DNA of 39,807 nt from Cognatazoarcus sp050305135 (GTDB taxonomy: Bacteria; Pseudomonadota; Gammaproteobacteria; Burkholderiales; Rhodocyclaceae), in assembly GCA_050305135.1 (NCBI GenBank), contig JBNLET010000203.1, positions 1 to 39,807 on the forward strand, given 5' to 3'. Both the position numbers and the translations under genes were made by a program. Shown piece by piece: positions 1 through 8,703 of the stretch (positions are counted from its first letter, which is position 1; each line of letters opens with the position of its first letter). The notes beneath the pieces are model-generated. The model searched no databases and had not been told where the DNA came from. It saw only the letters and a program-made list of their open reading frames with translations.

Positions 1-824
1 ACATCGATGCCCGGCACGGCCGAGATGAACTCCTCGACCGGGAGCTGGGCCTGCCCGTTGGCGAAGGCGTGCAGTTCCTTGAACGCGAAGCGATGAGTCG
101 GCACGCCCTTGTCCCGATACTGTTTCGCCAACTCGGCGACCGACAGCGTCTTCTTCGGCAGCGCGACCTTCTGGTCGGCGCCGAGCAACTCGGCCAGCAG
201 CGGCGGAACCTTCAACTGCGGCGTCGCGACCAGGTCGTCGGTGAAGATCCAGTGCAGCGGTTCGGTCTGGATCGTCCGTTCGAGCACGTTGCCCCAGACC
301 GGTTTCCAGTTCGGCTGTCCGGCCGGCGGCGGATTGTTCCACGAGAGAATCGCCCGCACCTGGATCAGGTGATCGGCGAGGCACAGCTTGTTGCGCGGAT
401 TGACCTTCAGGGACGCCGCGTACTCGAGTCGCTTGCCGCCCTTGGTCCCTTCCGGCACGTTGTAGACCTGGATCGCGCTCATGCCCTGGTCCTGCCAGGT
501 CGCGCCGCCGTCGAACGACAGGTAGAAGCGGACGAATTCCGTCGTCCCGTGGCCGCAGATGCCGGAGCCGTAGCCGCTCGGCTGATAGACATAGACCACC
601 GCTTCCAGTTGTTCCTGCTGCGACTGCATGCCGACACACACCAGTTCCTCGTAGTGGGTGTTGCAGCAAATGCTCTGGATGGCCTTGAAGGAACTGCTGG
701 CAAGGTTGCCGAAGTAGTTCGGATTCTTCAGCAGCAGCGCCTTGAAGTTGGCGCGTTCGGTGGGATGGGCCGATTGCATGGCCGCCTGCGACTTCTTGAC
801 GGCCTTCTTGAGATCTGAATCCAT
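1..824 (-). CDS. hypothetical protein, start only (3' end outside window)
   Basis: This is a continuous minus-strand reading frame of about 274 codons that runs off the left edge, so the C-terminus is missing. Two in-frame ATGs are possible, at 830 and 824. A GAGGAG ribosome site lies 8 nt before the second but only 2 nt before the first, so 824 is preferred. The protein begins MDSDLKKAVKKSQAAM, is soluble in appearance with no signal peptide, and has a Cys/His-containing middle section (SICCNTHYEE, GICGHGTTEFVRFYLSFDGG). That section reads like a beta-rich domain. I do not recognise the family and assign no function. A CRP-like inverted repeat at 968-983 lies about 145 bp upstream and may regulate it. 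Confidence 0.75.
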   Translation of the reverse strand, partial: MDSDLKKAVKKSQAAMQSAHPTERANFKALLLKNPNYFGNLASSSFKAIQSICCNTHYEELVCVGMQSQQEQLEAVVYVYQPSGYGSGICGHGTTEFVRFYLSFDGGATWQDQGMSAIQVYNVPEGTKGGKRLEYAASLKVNPRNKLCLADHLIQVRAILSWNNPPPAGQPNWKPVWGNVLERTIQTEPLHWIFTDDLVATPQLKVPPLLAELLGADQKVALPKKTLSVAELAKQYRDKGVPTHRFAFKELHAFANGQAQLPVEEFISAVPGID

Positions 825-830
825 TTGCAT

Positions 831-1572
831 GACTCCTCGGTGCGAAACGTTGAAGCCAGCGCCACCGCTAGGGCCTGGCGCTGGGCATGTCCGGCGGGGC
901 ACGCCGGGACAGGAACCAGACTAGGCGGCTACGGAATCGGCAGAAATGGTGCGCGTCACACGAATCGAGTGACATAATTCACCCCGCAACGGGAGTGAAA
1001 ATTGCTTATCCATCAATGATTTTCGGGCATGCAATCTACCTGTTCCCGGCAAAGGGGGGCCCAGCGCCCGATCGAGTGCCGACACGGTTCCTTGCGCCGC
1101 CCCTTCCGCAACGCAAGCGGTCGAAATGCCTTGCTTATGACTTGCCGGGCTTTGCTCCGCCACAAGCCATCCGGCGCCAGTCAGGCACCCGGCCGCCGGA
1201 GATCGGTGCTGGTGCGATCGCAGAGACCGCCGCCGAGCCATCGGTGCCGCAGCGACCGCAAGGCCGGTTCTTGTTGCGGACCCAACGACACCGCCGCTGC
1301 GAACTGCAGCTGTCTCGAGCATACGGTCCGCAATCGGTGAATACCGGGCCCGATTCTGGCCGCCCCGTTCGAGCGACAATCGCATGGCGTGCGTCAGAAT
1401 CTGCCCGGAGGACTTGTTCACCCCTGCCGGCCGAGTCAAGCCGTGGGGTAAGAACTGCCGACATGCGCGCGCCGCAGATCGAGCCCCTGCATGTCATCCC
1501 CGAGCGACTGGTCCGCAGCGCCCCGCCCCCGCACTGGGTCAGGTGCCGATTCGGCCGTGCTCGCGCCGTCGT
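831..1572. other. intergenic stretch
   Basis: About 740 bp separate the minus-strand gene at the left edge from the end of the cyclase gene. Apart from the CRP-like site and an AT-rich patch at 960-1030, which is a plausible promoter zone for the left gene, I see no convincing gene. The open frames here have arginine- and proline-rich shadow compositions and no recognisable domains. Confidence 0.5.
968..983. promoter_or_regulatory. CRP-like operator (GTGA-N6-TCAC)
   Basis: The sequence AGTGA-CATAAT-TCACC is a perfect GTGA/TCAC inverted repeat with the 6-bp spacer of the CRP consensus TGTGA-N6-TCACA, matching 4 of 5 bases in each half. A further TGTGA half-site on the minus strand lies at 956-960. 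It sits in the AT-richest part of the gap upstream of the minus-strand gene at 1-824. Binding by the Crp-family protein encoded at 7966-8619 is inference. Confidence 0.4.
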
Positions 1573-3612
1573 TCACTTGCCGGGCAACACTGCCACGCCC
1601 TGCCAGTCGTGTCCCGCGCCACACTCGATCAATGCCTCGCACTGCCGCAGATAGAATGCTGCCGGGCCTCCATTGCCGTGCTGCATGGCCTCGCCGAAAG
1701 CGGCCCTGGCCCGTTCGAACTCGCCCAGCCGGAACGCTTCGAGCCCCTCTTCGAACTGGGCGCAGTTTTCAGGTGGCAACGGGCTGTCGCGCAGCTCCAT
1801 CAGCTCCAGCGACAGGTCCTTGCCGATCAGGGCGAAGCGCCCCAGCCTGCGCAAGTGCTCCGCTCGTCCAAGGAGATCGGCGACCTCGCGAGACATCAGC
1901 ACCCGCGTGCCGAGATACTTGTTGGCACCTTCGACGCGGCTCGCCGCATTGACGGTGTCGCCGACCGCATGCAGTTGGCGCCGGCCGTCCGGTCCGACCG
2001 AACCGTAGAAGATCGGCCCGTAGTGCAAGCCCAGACGCGTCGGCAGCACCTCGGCGCCCGGGTTCGGTCCGTTCATTTCCCGGTCGAGCCGCAGCGCGGC
2101 GGCGCACGCATCGGCAGCCGCGGCCGACGGTGCCTCGTCGGCAAACCACAGCGCCAGCACCGAATCGGCAATCATGTCGGCGATGTAGCCGCCGTGCGCC
2201 TCAACCGCGTCGGCGAATCGATCGAGGTAGGCATTGAGGATGTCTCTCACCTGTTCGGGTTGCTTCGGCTCGCTCAGGCTCGAGAAGGAAATGATGTCGC
2301 TGCACAGGCAGACCGCGAACTGCGTCCGGCCGCGCCCGTCGTCGCCAATCCGGTCCGCCATGCGCGCCAGCGCGTCGGGGGAAAGGCCGAGTTCGAATGC
2401 ACGGACCCACTGGCGCTGCCGTCCATGCTGAATGCCGTGCCGATAGGCAAAGCCCAGCGCGATCATCAACAGCGGCGCGATCCACACCGGCACCACCAGC
2501 GGCAGCCAGACCTGCCAACGGGCGAAGGCCGCCATTGCGATCGCCGCGTAGCACGACAGCAGCAACAGATTCGCGAGGAGCGCCACCCTCGTCCCGGCCA
2601 ACGCCCACGGCAGGGCCAGTAGCGCGCCGATGCACAGCAGCATCACCAGTATCTGGCCGTCCGGCGGCTGCTGCAGCGACGATCCGTCGAGCAGGTTCGC
2701 CAGCGCCGTGGCACACAGTTCCACGCCGCTCACGTCGACGCCGTCCGCACCTGAGAACGGCGTGCGATAGGCATCGATCTGCATCGACTGGTTGCTCTCG
2801 GACCATCCGACGAGCACCACCTTGCCGGCAAAGGTGTCGGCCGCGGCCCGTTCATCGCCGAGCAACTCGAGCGCGCGGTGATAATCGATGGTCCGAATGC
2901 TGCCCAAGGGCCCGTACATGTTCAGGTTCAACAACGGCGGCAGCCCGATCAGCGCCGTCGCACCGCCCTCGCCGAGCGCACGAACGGCGAGCATCAGCGG
3001 CAGCGAGGGCCGGTCGCCAAGCGACGGCAGACGCGTCCAGTACTGAAACACGCCCTGCCCCGTCTTGGGCAGCGTGAACGGCGCGACACCTTCGGCCGCC
3101 GACACGAACAGCGGGGCGGGCTCGTGAATCCGTTCCGCGGCCGCCAGCGGACGCCCGTCGCGCTCGCGCACGAAGCGTCTCTCGACGGTTGCTGCCAGTA
3201 CCACCGTGCCGGCCTCGGCGATGGCGGCTGCCAGCGCTGCATCGTCTTCGGCGGCGCGAGCCCGGGTGAATGCCAGGTCGAACCCGATCGCGACGGCGCC
3301 GGCCCTGGCCAGACCGGAGACCAGGCGCGCATGCAGGCGCCGCGGCCAGCGATCGGCCTGCGCAGGAACCCCCAGCGCATTGGCAGACGCTGCATTCATG
3401 GCGACGATCAGGACCCGCTGCGGAGGGGGCCGCGGACCGCGCAAGTCGTAATAGGCTTCCAACCCCGCCCCTTGCTCCAGTGCGGCGGCCAGCGGAGTCA
3501 ACCAGAGTCCGCCGGTCATGGCCGCTGCGAGCAGAACGAAAGCCACCGCCACCCACCACGGCGGAGCAGCGGCCCGCGCGAAGTACCGCGCCGACGCGTC
3601 GCCGGTTTTCAC
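1573..3612 (-). CDS. CHASE2-domain class III nucleotide cyclase
   Basis: Predicted membrane protein of 679 aa that senses a periplasmic signal through CHASE2 and makes a cyclic nucleotide in the cytoplasm. The order is: one N-terminal membrane helix (about 20-40), a CHASE2 domain (about 50-320, with VLIVAMNAAS and ARAGAVAIGFDLAF), three membrane helices (about 335-410), a class III cyclase domain (about 430-600), and a C-terminal TPR-like tail. Both metal-binding aspartates are visible (D439 in SDIISF, D483 in IADSVLAL), as is the GDTVNAASR segment with the transition-state Asn and Arg. The usual adenine-selecting Lys and Asp positions hold Asp and Gln, so the product is uncertain. A GTG start at 3612 has GAGG 8 nt upstream; a TTG start at 3669 would add 19 residues. 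The gene is divergent from a FecR-domain protein, a pairing common in proteobacteria. Confidence 0.85.
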   Translation of the reverse strand: MKTGDASARYFARAAAPPWWVAVAFVLLAAAMTGGLWLTPLAAALEQGAGLEAYYDLRGPRPPPQRVLIVAMNAASANALGVPAQADRWPRRLHARLVSGLARAGAVAIGFDLAFTRARAAEDDAALAAAIAEAGTVVLAATVERRFVRERDGRPLAAAERIHEPAPLFVSAAEGVAPFTLPKTGQGVFQYWTRLPSLGDRPSLPLMLAVRALGEGGATALIGLPPLLNLNMYGPLGSIRTIDYHRALELLGDERAAADTFAGKVVLVGWSESNQSMQIDAYRTPFSGADGVDVSGVELCATALANLLDGSSLQQPPDGQILVMLLCIGALLALPWALAGTRVALLANLLLLSCYAAIAMAAFARWQVWLPLVVPVWIAPLLMIALGFAYRHGIQHGRQRQWVRAFELGLSPDALARMADRIGDDGRGRTQFAVCLCSDIISFSSLSEPKQPEQVRDILNAYLDRFADAVEAHGGYIADMIADSVLALWFADEAPSAAAADACAAALRLDREMNGPNPGAEVLPTRLGLHYGPIFYGSVGPDGRRQLHAVGDTVNAASRVEGANKYLGTRVLMSREVADLLGRAEHLRRLGRFALIGKDLSLELMELRDSPLPPENCAQFEEGLEAFRLGEFERARAAFGEAMQHGNGGPAAFYLRQCEALIECGAGHDWQGVAVLPGK

Positions 3613-3833
3613 GATGCTCGCCTCGGCGGCGGCGCCTGGCTGCCATGCGGCAGGTGCACGCGACGGCAACTGGCGGACATTGGTGCGGCGGACGGTCGGC
3701 TCATGGCATTGGCTGGGCTCGGACGCCTCATTCTAGGCGCCACGAGATGCCGGCGATGTTCGACCGCAGCCACGTCGCCAGCCGGTGCCATGAGGATTGC
3801 CATACCTCGCCGCATGCACCGGACATCGCTCAC

Positions 3834-3862
3834 TTGTTTGCGCTCCACACGCCGACTAGAGT
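3834..3862 (+). promoter_or_regulatory. candidate sigma-70 promoter for the FecR fusion gene
   Basis: TTGTTT and TAGAGT hexamers are separated by 17 bp, in the roughly 300-bp gap between the divergent cyclase and FecR genes. Each hexamer matches the consensus at 4 of 6 positions. An AT-rich leader (3886-3896) follows, and the likely start codon is at 3916. This is a sequence match only. Confidence 0.3.
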
Positions 3863-3915
3863 GCCTTATGCGACGTGCAACAGAATTTATAAATATGTAC
3901 TTCGAGGCACGAGCG

Positions 3916-6900
3916 ATGCAGTCCAGGTGTTCGCGGCTGGTCACCGCGACAGGGTTGGGGAGGTTTGCCGCAGTTGCCATCGCAAGTGTGTTGCCCTTGC
4001 TGGCACACGGCGCCTGCGATCGGCCAGTTGCCCGGCTGCTGTCGGCGCAGGGTCTGGTCGAAGTGCGGGCGGCCGGCGGCGGGGACTGGCAGGCAATCGC
4101 ACTGCAGCACCCTTTGTGCGAGGGAGACCAGATCGCCGTGCGCGCGCCCGGCCGTGCCGCGGTACAGATGAACGACGGCACGCTGGTGCGACTCGACCAG
4201 CACACCACGCTGAATCTGCTGCCGAGCAAGGCCGAAGACGGATCCGAACTCGGGCTGATCGACGGCATCATCCATATCATCACACGGCTGCGCAGGCATT
4301 TCGGCGTCACGACCCCCTTCGTCAATGCGATGGTCGAGGGCACCGAGTTCAGCGTATCCAGTGACGCCGCTCGCGCACGCGTGGTCGTCGACAGCGGCCG
4401 GGTGCGGACCGAGAATCCGGGCGGTAGCGTGGTATTGCCGGCAGGCGCCGCGATCGAGGCGGAAGCCGGGCAGCCCCCCCGCGAGATCCAGGTGCGTCCC
4501 CTCGACGCGCTGCGCTGGGCGATCCACTACCCGCAGATCGTCTGGCACGGCGAGCACCAACTGGCAGCGCTCGCACCGGCCGAGCGCCGCGCACTGACCG
4601 CAGCGCAGCGCAGGATGGCGGCCGCCGATTATGCGGCCGCGCTGAGCGCGCTGCCGGACGACGCGCACGCCGCGCCGGCGCTCGCCGCCACCCGCATCGC
4701 CTTGCTGCTGTCGCTCGGCAACGTCGACCTGGCGCGCCGGGAACTGGCGCGCCCGGCGGCCGCCGGCGGAGCCACGCTGGAAGCGCTCGATGCCGTCGTG
4801 CGCGTGGCGCTCGGAGACGCGCAGGCGGCGCTGCAGACAGCCCGGCAGGCGGTCGAGCGCGATCCCGGCTCAGGCGCCGCACGGCTCGCGCTCAGCTATG
4901 CGCGGCAGGCCGGGGGCAAAGCCGACGAAGCCCTGGAGGCGGCCCGCGAAGCCTGCCGCCTGGCGCCGCAAAACCCCTTCGCCTGGGCTCGCCGGGCAGA
5001 ACTGGAGCTATCCCTGGGGCTCACCTCGGAGGCGCGCCAATCGCTCGAACGAGCCACCGCGCTGGCGCCGGCGCTGCCGCGCGCGAAGGCGCTGCAGGCC
5101 TTCGCCGATCTGATCGAGGGCGCCACCGACGAGGCCTTGCAGGGTTTCGACGGCGCGCTCGAGGCCGACGCCAACGATCCGCTGGCGTATTTCGGCCGCG
5201 GACTGGCGCGGATTCGCGGCGGCGATTTCTCCACTGGACGGCTGGACATCGAGCGCGCGGTGCTGCTCGATCCCGGCAACGCGGAGCTGCGCGCCTACCT
5301 GGCACGGGCATACGTAGAGGAACGGCGCAGCCCGCTGGCCGGCAAGGAACTCGAACTGGCGCGCCGTCTCGACCCGGCATCGCCCACGCCGTGGCAGTTC
5401 GACGCCTTGCGCAAGTTGCGCGACAACGATCCGGTCGGCGCCCTCGCCGATGGTCGCCGGGCGATCGCATTGAACGACAATCGCGTGGTGGTGCGAACGC
5501 CGCGTCTGCTCGACATCGACCGCGCGGCCCGCAGCGCCAACCTCGGACCCGCCTATTCCGCGCTTGGATTCAGGCATTCGCTGCGCGTGGCGGCCGACGA
5601 TGCAGTGGCCGACGACCCCTCCTCTGCCGCGGGTCACCGCCTGCTGGCCGATGCCTATGCCGAGTCGCCCCGCAACGAGGCGGCCCGTGTCGGGGAGCTG
5701 TTGCAGGCGCGCATGCGCGAGCCGATCGGCCGCGCACCCCGGCCGCCGCAGTTCGACACGCGCGGCCTGCCGCTGGTCGGGGGGCCGCGCGCGCTGGCGC
5801 CGGAGGATCCGAGCGAGCTGTTCGAGCGCGGGCCGAGTCATCTGTTCGCCAGCGCCCAGCTCGGCACACAGTCCACCCGCGGCGCCAGCGTCCTCGCGGC
5901 ACGCTCCGGCGCGCGCGGGCAACTGGCGCTCGGGCACTTCCGCTATCACCGCGATGCGTTCGCCGCCAGCCGCGACATCGACCTGTCCGCGACCCGCTTC
6001 GACTGGCGGCTCGCCGCGGCACCGGGCACGGTCCTGGCGGGAGAGTTTTCGAGCAGCGACAGGCGCGGCGGCGAGACCGTGCCGCAGCTGCTGGACGGGG
6101 TGGCGCTGATGCCGGTCAGGCTCGACCAGCAGGTTCAGCGTGACACTGCGCGCGTGTGGCTGCGACACGCCGCCCGACCGGATACCGAGTTGATCGTCAC
6201 GGCGGCGCTGCAGGGGGTGCGCGAGAAGACCTTCGACCGCGTCGAGCCGGCCAGCGGGTTCCCGTTCGAATTGTTCGAGACACGCTTTTCCACGCGCCTT
6301 CATGCGCGCGAACTGGGGCTGCTGCTGGTGCGCCAGCGGGCAGGCTACGACGTGCTCGCGGGCGCGGCGACGTACCGGCAGGATCGACGCACCGAGAGCG
6401 CACCGACCGAATGCTGCACGTTGGCACCGGTCCCGCTTTCCTTGCCGCCCATCACCGACCGACTGGACACCGAGCATAACAAGCTGTTCGTCAACCTGGC
6501 GCTGGCACCGGCCGAGTGGGCGCAGCTCCTGCTCGGCGCGAGCTACGACACGCTGGACTCCCCGGGCGCCGCCGGGGTCGAGCGCCTCGGCGGCAAGATC
6601 GGCACGCGGCTGCAGCTCGACCATTCGACGACTGCCAGCCTCGCCATGGTGCAGGGCGTCAAGGGGCCGAAATACCGCGAGCAGGCCCTGGAACCGACCC
6701 GCTTTGCCGGCTTCAACCAGTTGTTCGATGACTTCGAGGGCACGCGCTGGCGCCTGCATGCGGCAGGCATCGACCATCGCTTTGCGAACGGCGGCGGCGT
6801 AGGCGCCCGCGCGACGCGCCGCCGGCTCGACGTGCCGGGCCTGGGCTGCGTTGCAGGGGGCGCATGCCTGGCCGAATGGGACGACAGGGTCCACCAGGCC

Positions 6901-7332
6901 TATCTCGAGTGGCCGTTCGGCCCCCGCCTGGCGGCCAGCGCCTCGTGGCAGTTCGAGCGCCTGAAGTTCGACGGCGACCGTGCCAGCCTGAGCACCCTGC
7001 CCTACTACGTGCGCACCGAACTGCTGCCGCTCGGACTGTGGCTGAAACCGGCCAGGCACTGGGCGCTGCGGCTGGAAGCCCTGCGCGTTCGCCAGCGCGC
7101 CAGCCTGGTCGACCTGTTCGCCGGCGGCGAGTCGCGTTCCAGCAATCGCTGGCTGGCCAACGCCCGCATCGACTTCGTCGGCAAGGCGCGCCGCATCGAG
7201 GCTTCGCTCGCCATCCACAATCTGTTCGACCGGGCGCTGGCGTTCCAGAACACCGACATCAACGGCGATCCGCGCGTACCGCTGTTCTACGCCGAGCGCA
7301 GCCTGGTGTTGCAGGCCAGTGTTCGGTTCTGA
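3916..7332 (+). CDS. FecR domain-TPR-outer membrane beta-barrel fusion protein
   Basis: Predicted exported protein of 1138 aa. The ATG at 3916 has GAGG 8 nt upstream and begins a signal peptide ending near LLAHGA (about residue 33). Residues 38-200 form a FecR-type domain (SAQGLVEVRAAGGGDWQAI, CEGDQIAV, NAMVEGTEFSV). Residues about 215-560 are alanine-rich helical repeats of TPR type. Residues about 640-1138 are rich in alternating beta strands, resemble the barrel of TonB-dependent receptors (IHNLFDRALAF near the end), and finish in the aromatic residue expected of an outer membrane barrel (SVRF). I see no plug domain. FecR domains in such proteins are thought to be periplasmic sensor or scaffold modules. 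The divergent CHASE2 cyclase suggests a shared signalling role, which is inference. The frame stays open upstream to 2878, but that part overlaps the cyclase. Confidence 0.85.
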   Translation: MQSRCSRLVTATGLGRFAAVAIASVLPLLAHGACDRPVARLLSAQGLVEVRAAGGGDWQAIALQHPLCEGDQIAVRAPGRAAVQMNDGTLVRLDQHTTLNLLPSKAEDGSELGLIDGIIHIITRLRRHFGVTTPFVNAMVEGTEFSVSSDAARARVVVDSGRVRTENPGGSVVLPAGAAIEAEAGQPPREIQVRPLDALRWAIHYPQIVWHGEHQLAALAPAERRALTAAQRRMAAADYAAALSALPDDAHAAPALAATRIALLLSLGNVDLARRELARPAAAGGATLEALDAVVRVALGDAQAALQTARQAVERDPGSGAARLALSYARQAGGKADEALEAAREACRLAPQNPFAWARRAELELSLGLTSEARQSLERATALAPALPRAKALQAFADLIEGATDEALQGFDGALEADANDPLAYFGRGLARIRGGDFSTGRLDIERAVLLDPGNAELRAYLARAYVEERRSPLAGKELELARRLDPASPTPWQFDALRKLRDNDPVGALADGRRAIALNDNRVVVRTPRLLDIDRAARSANLGPAYSALGFRHSLRVAADDAVADDPSSAAGHRLLADAYAESPRNEAARVGELLQARMREPIGRAPRPPQFDTRGLPLVGGPRALAPEDPSELFERGPSHLFASAQLGTQSTRGASVLAARSGARGQLALGHFRYHRDAFAASRDIDLSATRFDWRLAAAPGTVLAGEFSSSDRRGGETVPQLLDGVALMPVRLDQQVQRDTARVWLRHAARPDTELIVTAALQGVREKTFDRVEPASGFPFELFETRFSTRLHARELGLLLVRQRAGYDVLAGAATYRQDRRTESAPTECCTLAPVPLSLPPITDRLDTEHNKLFVNLALAPAEWAQLLLGASYDTLDSPGAAGVERLGGKIGTRLQLDHSTTASLAMVQGVKGPKYREQALEPTRFAGFNQLFDDFEGTRWRLHAAGIDHRFANGGGVGARATRRRLDVPGLGCVAGGACLAEWDDRVHQAYLEWPFGPRLAASASWQFERLKFDGDRASLSTLPYYVRTELLPLGLWLKPARHWALRLEALRVRQRASLVDLFAGGESRSSNRWLANARIDFVGKARRIEASLAIHNLFDRALAFQNTDINGDPRVPLFYAERSLVLQASVRF

Positions 7333-7389
7333 GGCCGGGGCGCCGGCGCAGCCGTGCCGATGCTCCGATTGCACGGGGAGGAGGTAGAA

Positions 7390-7812
7390 ATGATCCACAC
7401 GCAAAGCGACATGGCACGCAAGTGGCTGCGCCTGGCAGGCGCCGCCGCATCGATTGCGCTGCTGGCCGGTTGTGCCACCGATCGCACCTACGACCGCACC
7501 GGGTATCCGCCGAAGATCGACCTCTCGGCAAAGGCGATCGGCGCGATCGTGATCGACGAGAACGGCAACGTCGCCATCGTCGGCGCGGAATCCACGGTAC
7601 CGAAGCGCTGTTCGCTGCCGCCGAGAGACGACGAGCATGCGAAAGGCGGCGGCACGTATCCGGTATGCGGCAAGCTCGAGGCTACCCGGGTATACGGGAT
7701 CCAGTCGCTGTCGCTGATCAGCCATACCGGTTCGAGCTGCTTCACGATCGGTCCGTTCGGCCATGGCTCGAACGCCTACTACTACCAGTTGCCCGCCGGC
7801 TGCACACCCTGA
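7390..7812 (+). CDS. small lipoprotein of unknown function
   Basis: A 140-aa protein with a strong ribosome site (GGGGAGGAGG) 5 nt before the ATG at 7390. A short basic N-terminus is followed by a hydrophobic segment and a lipobox (LLAGC), so it should be a lipid-anchored envelope protein. The mature part has four further cysteines (KRCSLPP, VCGKL, SSCFTIG, AGCTP), which could make two disulfides. It begins 57 bp after the FecR fusion gene on the same strand and is probably co-transcribed with it. I do not recognise the family. Confidence 0.8.
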   Translation: MIHTQSDMARKWLRLAGAAASIALLAGCATDRTYDRTGYPPKIDLSAKAIGAIVIDENGNVAIVGAESTVPKRCSLPPRDDEHAKGGGTYPVCGKLEATRVYGIQSLSLISHTGSSCFTIGPFGHGSNAYYYQLPAGCTP

Positions 7813-7900
7813 AGCGGGAAAGGAGGCGAGCCCGGCACGCAAGGGCGGAACGAAGGTTCCGGCTTGCGCTCCGCGCCCGGCACATGCTCGTCGCGCCGGG

Positions 7901-7922
7901 CTCGCGGCCGGCCTGCCGCGAG
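7901..7922. terminator. hairpin between convergent genes
   Basis: A stem of CTCGCGGC paired with GCCGCGAG around a 6-nt loop lies in the gap between the lipoprotein gene (plus) and the Crp-family gene (minus). There is no T-run on either side, so intrinsic termination is uncertain. Confidence 0.25.
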
Positions 7923-7965
7923 CGGGCTTCGCCAGACGACCGAATGGCGGGCGAAGTGCCCGCCG

Positions 7966-8619
7966 CTACCAGCGTTGCGGCAGCTTGCGCCGGATGACGA
8001 TGCGGTTGCGTTCGTTGGCGATGTAGCCGCCGGCCACCAGGTCGCGCACGATGCGATTGACCATCTCGCGCGAGGCACCGACCAGATTGGCGATCTCCTG
8101 CTGGGTCAGGCGGGGCTCGACCACCCAGTGCTCGCCCTCGGGCGTGGCCACGGTGTCCAGCAGCCGGTGGATGCGACCGAAGACGTCTTCGAGGGCGAAG
8201 GCATGCACGTTGCGCGTGAGGGTGCGGATGCGAGCCACCAGGTTGCGCAGCAAGGTGCTCATCGAATCCGGGCTGACCTTCAGCAGCGACAGGAAATCGC
8301 CGCGGCCGATGAACAGCAGTTCGCACGGCTCGAGCGTCATCACCGAAGCCGAACGAGGTGCTTCGTCGAGCAGTGCGAGTTCACCGAAATAGTCGCCCGG
8401 ACCGTGATGGGAAAGCGTCAGTTCGCGCCCATCCGCATTCATCAGGAAGGCTTTCAGGCTGCCGTGGCGGACGACGAACATGCCGTGGGCCTCGTCGCCC
8501 TGGCTGACCACGACCGCAGCCCGGGGATATCTGCGCAGTTGCGCGCAGCGACCGAGGGTTTCGAGCTTTTCTCTGGGCAGGCCCGCGAACAGGTCGACCC
8601 GTTCCAGATCCGTCGCCAT
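7966..8619 (-). CDS. Crp/Fnr family transcriptional regulator
   Basis: A 217-aa regulator with an N-terminal cyclic-nucleotide-binding fold (about 10-125) and a C-terminal winged helix (about 140-215). The phosphate-binding cassette is GELALLDEAPRSAS (79-92), which keeps the Arg-Ser that contacts the cAMP phosphate in CRP, so a cyclic nucleotide ligand is plausible. The recognition helix is GASREMVNRIVRDL (181-194). Its Arg, Glu and Arg match the DNA-contacting residues of E. coli CRP, predicting TGTGA-type half-sites. There is no FNR-type N-terminal cysteine cluster. I chose the ATG at 8619; an upstream in-frame start would add about 20 unlikely residues. A nucleotide cyclase is encoded 4.4 kb away, and a CRP-like site is present at 968-983. 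Confidence 0.9.
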   Translation of the reverse strand: MATDLERVDLFAGLPREKLETLGRCAQLRRYPRAAVVVSQGDEAHGMFVVRHGSLKAFLMNADGRELTLSHHGPGDYFGELALLDEAPRSASVMTLEPCELLFIGRGDFLSLLKVSPDSMSTLLRNLVARIRTLTRNVHAFALEDVFGRIHRLLDTVATPEGEHWVVEPRLTQQEIANLVGASREMVNRIVRDLVAGGYIANERNRIVIRRKLPQRW

Positions 8620-8675
8620 CGTCTCTGTCCATTCTGGGCGGCCGTGCTCGAACTTGGCAGTGTTTGTGCACGGCC

Positions 8676-8703
8676 CCCGCACCGGCCTGCAGGCCGGTGC
8701 GGG
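8676..8703. repeat. 28-bp perfect palindrome upstream of the Crp-family gene
   Basis: The 14-bp arm CCCGCACCGGCCTG is followed immediately by its exact reverse complement, centred on a PstI-like CTGCAG. It lies 57 bp upstream of the Crp-family start codon. It could be a dyad operator, a leader hairpin or a cruciform. It has no T-run, so it does not look like an intrinsic terminator. Confidence 0.6.

Noticed and set aside
2878..3915. Upstream extension of the FecR fusion reading frame to 2878
   Set aside because: This part lies antisense to the cyclase gene, has a shadow-like Arg/Gln-rich composition, and precedes a good ribosome site and signal peptide at 3916.
5008..7842. 944-aa minus-strand open frame
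   Set aside because: It is a shadow of the FecR fusion gene on the other strand: high GC leaves the frame open, but the translation has no domains or signal.
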